From the NCBI GenBank assembly GCA_003452695.1, contig DMNP01000417.1, positions 1 to 12,530 on the forward strand: DNA of 12,530 nt. The letters are read 5' to 3'. How positions within the stretch are numbered: position 1 is the first letter of the stretch; each line of letters begins with the position of its first letter. The position numbers and the translations under genes were made by a program. The stretch is from Eggerthellaceae bacterium. GTDB taxonomy: Bacteria; Actinomycetota; Coriobacteriia; Coriobacteriales; Eggerthellaceae. Shown here piece after piece: positions 7,276 through 12,530 of this stretch. The notes beneath the pieces were generated by a model that was not told the origin of the DNA, did no database searches, and saw nothing but the letters and a program-made list of their open reading frames with translations.

Positions 7276-9630
7276 ATGGACGAGACGCGCTTTGCATCGG
7301 CTCCGCGTTCCTTCGGAGTTTCCTCCTCCGGTATTCCGACGGAATTCACTTCCGCCCTTCCCTTGCTGCGCTCTGCTCGCGCGGTGGGTGCAGCGCTTCC
7401 TGGAGCGCGGGGTCGATGCAAAGCGCGTCGCGTGCTTGCCGCCAGTGCGGCTGCCGTGTTGCTTGCGGTCGCGGTCTGCCTGGTTCCAAAAGGGGCGCTT
7501 GCGCTGGAATCCGCTTCCGACGACGCGCCTGCGTCCATGGCCTTCGCGGCCTCGTCGGCCCCTGCGGCCCCTGCGCACGCCGCTTCCGCCGCATGCCCGG
7601 CAACGCCCCTGCCTGCCATCGTGCTCGGCCAGGCGCAGCTGGTCGCAAGCGCCGACCTGCCCGCCGCCGACGCGCGGTTCGCGGGCTACGTGCAACGCGA
7701 GTTCTCTCCTGCGTCTTCGGCTGCGGCCACGGGGCGGCTTCAGGTTCAGAAGACCCTGCGGGGAGACAGGCTTGAAGGCCAGGAGGCGGTGGTCTACGCC
7801 CGGCTGGCTGACCGTATCCGCCAGGTGGCAGCCGGGCGCGAGAGCAGCACCCAGGTTGCCATTCCCCTTGCCGACCTGGGGGTGAAGGACGGCTATACCG
7901 CCGCCGACCTGGGATTGGAATCCATCTACGCCGATCCGGCCAATCCCGTGGCCGTAAGCGAGGAAGCGCGTGCCGCCGTGAACGCGCAGTTCCAGGTGGC
8001 GCTGCTGCGCGTGCTGAACGCGGTGCTCAGCGATTTTCCCTACGACTTGTACTGGTACGACAAGACGGTGGGCATTGCCTTCCAAGCGCCCGACATTAGC
8101 GCGGTCGACAACGGCGAGGGCGGTGCCATCGTGTTCGCCAAGCCGCACCAGGCCACTTTCAAGATGTGCGTGGCGGCAGACTACAGTCCGGGTAACGTCG
8201 CGGGCGGCTTCGTGGCCGACACGGCGCTGACCGGCGCGGCTTCTGCGGCGGTGGATGTGGCGCAAGCCATCGTGGACGAGCATGCCGCCGAATCCGACTA
8301 CGACAAGCTGCATGCCTATCTGCAGGCCGTGGCCAAGCGCACCGACTACGACTACGATGCGGTCGTTTCCTACGAAACGACCGGGCTCTACGGCGACCCG
8401 TGGCAGGTCATCCACGTGTTCGACGACGATTCAACCACGAAGGTCGTATGCGAAGGCTACGCCAAGGCCTTCCAGTATCTATGCGACCTCAGCGAATTCT
8501 CCGATGCGACCATAGCCTGCAATTCCGTGTCGGGCGACATGGTTGGCGGCACGGGGGCCGGTCCGCACATGTGGAACGTGGTGGCCATCGGGCAGAAGAA
8601 CTATCTGGTGGACGTTACCAACAACGACAACTTCCCCGACAACCCCGAAACGGCGCCGCCTTCGACCACGCCCAACGACGAGCTGTTCCTGGCCGGCGCC
8701 GAAGGTTCCGTGTACGACGGCTATCGCGTTGCCTGGCCCGACGCCGCCAGCGACGCGGAGCACTGGATAAGCTACTACTACGAAGAGAACATGCTGCATT
8801 ACTTCGACGAGGCGGAGCTGACGCTTTCGGCCACGTCGTACGCCCAGGACGTGGCGGGCGGCGGCGCGGGCGGCGACGAACCGGATCCCGGTCCCGGCGG
8901 CGACGAGCCCGACCCCGAGCCGACCGACGCCGAGCGCGCGCAGCAGGTGGCGCAGCTTATCGACGCCATCGGCAAAGTTGCCTACGACGAGCGCAGTGCC
9001 GTCGCCATCGCAGCCGCACGCGCGGCCTACGACGCGCTTTCGCCGGAACAGCGGGCGCTGGTGGACAACGCATTCGCGCTGCTGAACGCCGAAGCACGCT
9101 ACCGCTCCCTCGAATCCGCCGCCAACCAGGGCGGTTCCAGCGGCTCCGGCGAATCCGGCGATTCGGGAAACACCGGCGACTCCGGTGGTTCTACCGCCTC
9201 CGACGGCTCCGGCGCCAACGAACCCGGGGGCGCGGGCACCGGCTCGGGCGGCAACACGCATGCCGGCGACGGCTCGAGGTCGGGCGCTTCCAGCAAGCCC
9301 GCCACGACCGCCATCGCCCTGAACACCGCCAAGGTAACCAAGGCCGCGGTCGTCAAGGCCCTGAAGAGGGCGGGCGCCAAGGCCGCGGACATAAAGACGA
9401 TAACCCTCGGCAAGAAGGTGAAGGCCATCGGCCGCGCCTCCTTCGCCCAACTGAAGAAGGCCAAGACCCTGGTTCTGAAAACGAAGAAGCTGAAAAAGGC
9501 CACCACGAAAGGCTGCCTGGCGAAAAGCGCGGTGAAAACCGTGAAGGTGAAAGTCGGTGCCGCCAAGCAGAATGCGGCCTACGCCAAGAAATACAAGAAG
9601 CTCTTCGCCGGATGCCGCATTTCCTCATAA
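7276..9630 (+). CDS. Secreted transglutaminase-like surface protein with helical module and lysine-rich C-terminus
   Basis: 784 residues. ATG 7276 follows GAAAGG, which overlaps the previous stop codon, with a 10-base spacer, so translation may be coupled. A hydrophobic signal segment spans residues 53-70 with a likely cleavage after ALA-76; the 52 residues ahead of it are unusually long and lie mostly within an inverted-repeat element. An alpha/beta region (about 90-330, 'FPYDLYWYDKT') leads to a transglutaminase-like core (about 335-480) with Cys392 ('VCEGYAKAF'), His431 ('HMWNVV') and Asp446 ('LVDVTN'), so the triad is intact. The family includes crosslinking enzymes and cysteine proteases; which activity applies here cannot be told. 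Asp/Gly/Pro linker, helical module (551-614), Ser/Gly linker, then a Lys-rich BspA-LRR-like tail (about 675-784) closely similar to that of the protein ending at 1588. No LPXTG. It may process or crosslink surface proteins, possibly its neighbours (inference). Confidence 0.9.
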   Translation: MDETRFASAPRSFGVSSSGIPTEFTSALPLLRSARAVGAALPGARGRCKARRVLAASAAAVLLAVAVCLVPKGALALESASDDAPASMAFAASSAPAAPAHAASAACPATPLPAIVLGQAQLVASADLPAADARFAGYVQREFSPASSAAATGRLQVQKTLRGDRLEGQEAVVYARLADRIRQVAAGRESSTQVAIPLADLGVKDGYTAADLGLESIYADPANPVAVSEEARAAVNAQFQVALLRVLNAVLSDFPYDLYWYDKTVGIAFQAPDISAVDNGEGGAIVFAKPHQATFKMCVAADYSPGNVAGGFVADTALTGAASAAVDVAQAIVDEHAAESDYDKLHAYLQAVAKRTDYDYDAVVSYETTGLYGDPWQVIHVFDDDSTTKVVCEGYAKAFQYLCDLSEFSDATIACNSVSGDMVGGTGAGPHMWNVVAIGQKNYLVDVTNNDNFPDNPETAPPSTTPNDELFLAGAEGSVYDGYRVAWPDAASDAEHWISYYYEENMLHYFDEAELTLSATSYAQDVAGGGAGGDEPDPGPGGDEPDPEPTDAERAQQVAQLIDAIGKVAYDERSAVAIAAARAAYDALSPEQRALVDNAFALLNAEARYRSLESAANQGGSSGSGESGDSGNTGDSGGSTASDGSGANEPGGAGTGSGGNTHAGDGSRSGASSKPATTAIALNTAKVTKAAVVKALKRAGAKAADIKTITLGKKVKAIGRASFAQLKKAKTLVLKTKKLKKATTKGCLAKSAVKTVKVKVGAAKQNAAYAKKYKKLFAGCRISS
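7284..7429 (+). repeat. 146-bp palindromic element inside the 5' coding region
   Basis: Bases 7284-7299 and 7414-7429 are a perfect 16-bp inverted repeat (GACGCGCTTTGCATCG and its complement). Allowing G-U pairs, the stem runs 28 consecutive pairs (7284-7311 with 7402-7429). Inside are smaller hairpins: CGGAG 7314-7318 with CTCCG 7326-7330, and ATTCCG 7333-7338 with CGGAAT 7340-7345. It begins 5 bases after the ATG and encodes residues 4-52 ahead of the signal peptide. No clear target duplication flanks it and it has no room for a transposase. It may be a MITE-like or REP-like element, or a structured regulatory RNA. Confidence 0.6.
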
Positions 9631-9633
9631 CAA

Positions 9634-9951
9634 GTGCGCGGGCCATCGTTTGCACGGCTTGCAGACGAGCGATGCCATATGCACAGAATTCATGCGCATC
9701 TATGCGCGCGAGAACCGCCTGTGGCTGCCGGTCTCGGCCTACCTCATCGAGCACCCGAAGGGCCTGTTCCTCGTCGACACCGGCTGGGCACGCGCCATGA
9801 GCCCCGAGGGCGTCTTCGACAAGAAGGCACAGATTAAGTCGCTGGGTACCGTGGTGCTCTACGAGGTTAACCAGGGCCAGATTCCGTTGGGGCAGTGCGT
9901 CGACGAGCAGCTGGCAGAGATGGGCATCAAGACTTCCGACATCGACGCGGT
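9634..9951 (+). pseudogene. Truncated metallo-beta-lactamase-fold hydrolase (N-acyl homoserine lactonase-like) remnant
   Basis: The reading frame through 9692-9951 gives 'LPVSAYLIEHPKGLFLVDTGW', 'PLGQCVDEQL' and 'MGIKTSDIDAV'. This is the N-terminal part of MBL-fold proteins of the lactonase-like branch. In the family this segment is followed at once by the T/SHLHxDH metal-binding motif; here it breaks into unrelated sequence ('NWPARLRSF') after about base 9951. The catalytic metal ligands and the rest of the protein are therefore missing. The 5' end is also unclear: similarity seems to begin near 9650, and the first in-frame ATG (9692) has no ribosome binding site. It is almost certainly non-functional. 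The upstream surface gene ends at 9630 and a promoter follows the break, so a deletion or recombination probably joined them here. Confidence 0.75.
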
Positions 9952-9953
9952 AA

Positions 9954-10016
9954 ATTGGCCAGCACGTTTGCGCTCGTTTCATTGGCCGTTGCGGGGGAAG
10001 CGCGCTACAATTGGCG
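9954..10016 (+). repeat. Three ATTGGC direct repeats across the promoter region
   Basis: ATTGGCC occurs at 9954-9960 and 9981-9987, and ATTGGCG at 10010-10016. The start-to-start spacings are 27 and 29 bases. The second and third overlap the candidate -35 and -10. They could be binding sites for a regulator; six to seven matching bases is weak evidence alone. Confidence 0.3.
9982..10011 (+). promoter_or_regulatory. Candidate promoter of the STAS/phosphatase-kinase pair
   Basis: TTGGCC (9982-9987) and TACAAT (10006-10011) form a housekeeping-type -35/-10 pair with an 18-bp spacer, 30 bases before the STAS start codon. GTTT (9976-9979) followed 14 bases later by GGGGAA (9994-9999) overlaps it and loosely resembles a sigma-B-type promoter (GTTT / GGGTAT). 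Only the first has a good -10 match; both are predictions by eye. Confidence 0.4.
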
Positions 10017-10025
10017 TGAAAGCTT

Positions 10026-10035
10026 AAGAAGGAGG
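10026..10035 (+). promoter_or_regulatory. Strong ribosome binding site of the STAS gene
   Basis: AAGAAGGAGG ends 6 bases before GTG 10042 and 12 bases before the in-frame ATG 10048. The spacing favours the GTG start. Confidence 0.7.
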
Positions 10036-10041
10036 CCGCTC

Positions 10042-10332
10042 GTGGCTATGGTGAAAACGCTCGATGGAAATGCAGCGACCATCGCGATAGAGGGATGGTT
10101 GGATACCGAGACAGCTCCAGAGCTTGCGGCGATGCTCGACGAGCTGGACGACGAAACGACGTCGCTGACGTTGGACCTGTCTGCCATGGAATACGTGTCG
10201 TCTGCGGGCGTTCGCCAGATAGTGGCGGCGCATAAGAAGATGGGCGGCAACCTTGTGGTAAGCAACGTGGCCCCCGAAGTGCTGGAAGTGTTCAGGCTGA
10301 CGGGAGTCGACAAGCGCCTGAGCATCGTCTAG
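10042..10332 (+). CDS. STAS-domain anti-sigma factor antagonist (SpoIIAA/RsbV-like)
   Basis: 96 residues, a single STAS domain of usual length. 'GWLDTETAPEL' matches the start of SpoIIAA-type domains ('GELDxxTAxxL'), and 'YVSSAGVRQIV' is the phosphorylation loop. Aligned to 'MDSSGLGVIL' of SpoIIAA, the phosphoacceptor is Ser54, with the usual preceding Asp replaced by Ser53. The C-terminal 'LEVFRLTGVDKRLSI' also matches the family. In known systems the unphosphorylated protein binds an RsbW/SpoIIAB kinase and frees its target; phosphorylation releases it. The next gene, 10 bp downstream, encodes both a PP2C phosphatase and such a kinase, so they probably form one operon and switch. GTG 10042 was chosen on ribosome binding site spacing; ATG 10048 would give 94 residues. 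Confidence 0.9.
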   Translation: MAMVKTLDGNAATIAIEGWLDTETAPELAAMLDELDDETTSLTLDLSAMEYVSSAGVRQIVAAHKKMGGNLVVSNVAPEVLEVFRLTGVDKRLSIV

Positions 10333-10342
10333 TCGCACGCTC

Positions 10343-12442
10343 ATGTCTGGCTCGATAAGGAGTAGAATCGTTGCGTCGTTCGCGGGCACCTTCGTCGCGA
10401 TTGGCGTTGCTGCGTTCAAATCGATCCGGACCAAGATAGTTGCGATGTTCGTGGTCGCAATTATTCTAATCGGCATCGTAGCCGCTGCAGTCGGTATCGT
10501 GGTGGTGCGCGAATACGAGCGCCAGCTTTCGGACGAACGGGGCGCCTCTGCCGCCGATATGTGCGCTTCGCTGTTCACGATGCTCTACGAACAAGAGGGA
10601 ACGTTCGATCCCGAATCGGAATCCTACAAGAAATATAGAAACTTCCTTCGCGAGATTTGCGAGGAATCCGAGATGAATTACCTGTACGCATTCGAATGCG
10701 ATGTCGAAAACAACCGGATAACCTACATCATGTGCGTTGCCGACAACGAAGAGGCCGATGCGCAAATGGTGCGCGAACGGGGCTATGGCACCGTGGTGAG
10801 CACGGAGATTTCCGACCTGGAGAAGCGCGCCTTGCAGGGCGAGAAGGTAAGCCAGGCGCTAGAGGTGGATTCCGAGTTCGCGCATACGCTGGCATGGTTC
10901 AGCCGAGTGGATGGCGTTCCCGGCAACGTGCTGGCAGCGGCGGAATACTCCGTTACCGAACAACGCAGGAGGATAGCGACCACCGTCGCATTCGCCCTGT
11001 TGCCCGCAGTGCTCGTGCTCGTGGTGCTGCTTATCGTGGAACTTGCCGTGCTCAATCGAAACGTTTTCAAGCCCATCGGCTTCGTCGCCAAGCGCATGAG
11101 GGAATTCTCGGCGAAGCGTGCGGGAGGTTTCGAACCGCTCGGCATTTCGTCGCACGACGAGATAGGCGAAATCGCCGAAGCCTTCGAAGGCATGGGCGCC
11201 GACATAGACGTGTACTTGCGCGATATCGAGCGCATGACTTCCGAACGCGTGCAGTCGCAAGTCGAGCTCGACGTTGCCCGCCGCATCCAGCTGGGCATCG
11301 TGCCCGAGTCCTTCGATTTGTCGGGTACGGGCTTCGAGGTTCACGCGCTTTCGCGGCCGGCGCGCCAGGTAGGCGGCGACTTCTACGACTGCCTGGAAAC
11401 CGACGACGGACGCGTGGCGGTTGTCGTGGGCGACGTGTCGGGCAAGGGCATCGCCGCGGCAATGTTCATGACCTTGGTGAAGACGGCTGTCCGCGACGAG
11501 CTGCTTGCGGGCAGGGGCCCGGCCGTGGTCTTGAACAACGCCAACGAGCGTCTGTGCGCATCGAATCCCGAAGGCATGTTCGTTACCATATTCGCCGCCG
11601 TGCTGAACCCGTGCACGGGCGAGCTGCGCTATGCCAACGCGGGGCACGTGCCGCCATATCTTGCAAGTGCCGATGGCGCACGCGTGCTCGAAGTGGATCC
11701 GGGCGTGCTGCTGGGCCTGTTCGACGACGCCGACGTGCAAGAGGGCTCGATTTCGCTGGAGCAGGGCGATTGCCTGATTCTCGTCACCGATGGCGCGACC
11801 GAGGCGGTTAATGCGGACCGGTCGTTCCTTGGCGAAGAGGCCCTAGTGCGCAGCCTTGCCGCGGGCGTTCCGTATGCGCGGGCAACAAGCGCGGCCGATG
11901 CGGTGGCCGACGCGGTGGATGCCTTCGCGGTCGGATGCGAGCAGTTCGACGACCTGACGGTGCTTGCCCTGCGATGGATCTCGCGTTGCGAAACGCGCAA
12001 GCTTGCAGTCAGCATGGCATCGCTTGCAGTCGTGCGCAAAAAAATCCTGGCTGCGGCCGTCGACCCGGCTTTTGGTCGCAAGGCGTGCTTGGCCTGCGAA
12101 GAAGCGTTTGTGAACATCGTGTCGTACTCGGACGCGCGTTCCATTTGGTATTCGGTCGAAGCCGAGACCGAAGCCGAAGCCGAGGCCGAGGCCGAAGCTG
12201 GAACGGGGTCTGCCGACGGGGCCGGCGAGTCTGGCAGGGCCGAAGCACGGCCCATCAGCCTGCGCGTCGTCCTGGAAGACGATGGTACGCCCTTCGATCC
12301 CTTTGCCGTAACGCCCGAGCAAAAGTCCTTCGAAGACCTGGACGGCGGCGGCATGGGCATAGGCCTTATCCGCAGCATCGCCCGCGAAGCAACCTATCGC
12401 CGCGTCGGTTCGCACAACGTTCTCACGCTCGTCTTCGAGTGA
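10343..12442 (+). CDS. Membrane sensor with HAMP, PP2C/SpoIIE phosphatase and RsbW-type kinase domains
   Basis: 699 residues. Hydrophobic segments lie at about 9-25, 32-55 and 211-237; the first two are an in-frame tandem duplication. Residues about 56-210 form a probable extracytoplasmic sensor (single-Cache size, not certain). HAMP and a connecting helix (about 238-312) lead to a PP2C/SpoIIE phosphatase (about 313-545) with metal-binding Asp346 ('GGDFYD'), Asp364 ('GDVSGKG'), Asp483 ('TDGATEA') and Asp536/537 ('FDDLTVL'). A GHKL kinase domain follows (550-699) with N-box Glu587 and Asn591 ('EEAFVN'), 'EDDGTPFDP' and 'GGGMGIGLI', interrupted by an acidic EA-rich insert (606-636). Both activities look intact, so it could phosphorylate and dephosphorylate the adjacent STAS protein in response to an external signal. 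Rv1364c of M. tuberculosis joins similar domains. ATG 10343 has no clear ribosome binding site and may rely on coupling; ATG 10445 (Met35) would start inside the second hydrophobic segment. Confidence 0.9.
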   Translation: MSGSIRSRIVASFAGTFVAIGVAAFKSIRTKIVAMFVVAIILIGIVAAAVGIVVVREYERQLSDERGASAADMCASLFTMLYEQEGTFDPESESYKKYRNFLREICEESEMNYLYAFECDVENNRITYIMCVADNEEADAQMVRERGYGTVVSTEISDLEKRALQGEKVSQALEVDSEFAHTLAWFSRVDGVPGNVLAAAEYSVTEQRRRIATTVAFALLPAVLVLVVLLIVELAVLNRNVFKPIGFVAKRMREFSAKRAGGFEPLGISSHDEIGEIAEAFEGMGADIDVYLRDIERMTSERVQSQVELDVARRIQLGIVPESFDLSGTGFEVHALSRPARQVGGDFYDCLETDDGRVAVVVGDVSGKGIAAAMFMTLVKTAVRDELLAGRGPAVVLNNANERLCASNPEGMFVTIFAAVLNPCTGELRYANAGHVPPYLASADGARVLEVDPGVLLGLFDDADVQEGSISLEQGDCLILVTDGATEAVNADRSFLGEEALVRSLAAGVPYARATSAADAVADAVDAFAVGCEQFDDLTVLALRWISRCETRKLAVSMASLAVVRKKILAAAVDPAFGRKACLACEEAFVNIVSYSDARSIWYSVEAETEAEAEAEAEAGTGSADGAGESGRAEARPISLRVVLEDDGTPFDPFAVTPEQKSFEDLDGGGMGIGLIRSIAREATYRRVGSHNVLTLVFE
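10352..10489 (+). repeat. 69-bp in-frame tandem duplication of the N-terminal hydrophobic segment
   Basis: Copy A (10352-10420) encodes SIRSRIVASF...AIGVAAFK and copy B (10421-10489) encodes SIRTKIVAMF...LIGIVAAA. Each is 23 codons, and the patterns SIR-(S/T)-(R/K)-IVA-x-F and IG-(V/I) fall in the same places. At DNA level TCGAT, GTTGCG and GTTCG line up at a constant offset of 69. The divergence suggests the duplication is not recent. Confidence 0.65.
12158..12199 (+). repeat. Hexanucleotide (GARGCC-like) microsatellite encoding Glu-Ala repeats
   Basis: Seven 6-base units, mostly GAAGCC or GAGGCC with one GAGACC, encode (EA)n at residues 606-619 in the kinase domain, between the strand 'SIWYSV' and the strand 'ISLRVVLE'. 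Loss or gain of units keeps the frame and would only lengthen or shorten a surface loop. Confidence 0.7.
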
Positions 12443-12530
12443 TGATGCGGCATCTCGTGATAATGCGCGGTCCACAGCGGGCTCGTTGCCGTTCGCGGTC
12501 GGGCCGGCGGCGGGGCGGGGAGAGGGGTGA
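12443..12530. other. Window end, nothing recognised
   Basis: An ATG at 12442 overlaps the kinase stop codon (ATGA) and its frame stays open to the edge, but its Arg/Gly-rich product resembles nothing known and no ribosome binding site precedes it. No terminator hairpin with a T run is visible. Confidence 0.3.

Noticed and set aside
7384..7386. GTG as an alternative start of the transglutaminase gene
   Set aside because: It is in frame but lies in the inner part of the palindromic element and has no ribosome binding site; ATG 7276 has GAAAGG upstream.
7456..7510. Possible lipoprotein signal around Cys68
   Set aside because: The cysteine lies within the hydrophobic segment in 'AVAVC', without the lipobox pattern; ALA at 74-76 is a better ordinary signal peptidase site.
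6049..8415. 788-residue open frame on the - strand
   Set aside because: It runs opposite two genes with clear domains and across their junction, and it is rich in Arg, Gly and His with no recognisable motif.
8400..9800. 466-residue open frame on the + strand
   Set aside because: It is the +1-shifted reading of the transglutaminase gene; the product is Arg-rich and without domains.

Overview
The window is very GC-rich and strongly prefers codons ending in G or C. All supported genes are on the + strand. Huge alanine-rich surface proteins with GLUG, InlB-type, transglutaminase and BspA-like lysine-rich modules, without LPXTG anchors, suggest a gut actinobacterium of the Coriobacteriia (Eggerthellaceae-like). 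This is an inference from style and domain content; there is no rRNA or other taxonomic marker here.

Region 1 (1-9630) is a surface-protein locus. It begins inside a gene (2-1588) with two InlB/Listeria-Bacteroides-type repeats, helical modules, an Ig-like domain and a lysine-rich C-terminus. A hairpin resembling a terminator follows. Next is an 1871-residue membrane-anchored or secreted protein (1645-7260) with three GLUG blocks, Fn3-like domains and a DUF4430-like domain. Fifteen bases later comes a secreted transglutaminase-like protein (7276-9630) with an intact Cys-His-Asp triad. All three share one helical module ('AxxAYDAL...ALV') and all end in very basic tails. The first codons of the transglutaminase gene lie in a ~146-bp segment bounded by a 28-bp inverted repeat, which looks like a small palindromic element read through as coding sequence.

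Region 2 (9631-10041) has no intact gene. It holds the 5' portion of a metallo-beta-lactamase-fold hydrolase gene, cut just before the metal-binding motif, followed by a candidate promoter and three ATTGGC repeats.

Region 3 (10042-12442) is a two-gene partner-switching module. A 96-residue STAS anti-anti-sigma-type protein lies 10 bp upstream of a 699-residue membrane sensor that combines an extracytoplasmic region, HAMP, a PP2C/SpoIIE phosphatase and an RsbW-type kinase. Phosphatase and kinase on one chain could set the phosphorylation state of the STAS protein in response to an external signal. The target (a sigma factor or another output) is not in the window. The sensor's N-terminal hydrophobic segment is tandemly duplicated in frame, which raises a topology question.

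The last 88 bases hold nothing recognisable. No tRNA, rRNA, CRISPR, integrase or transposase gene was seen.
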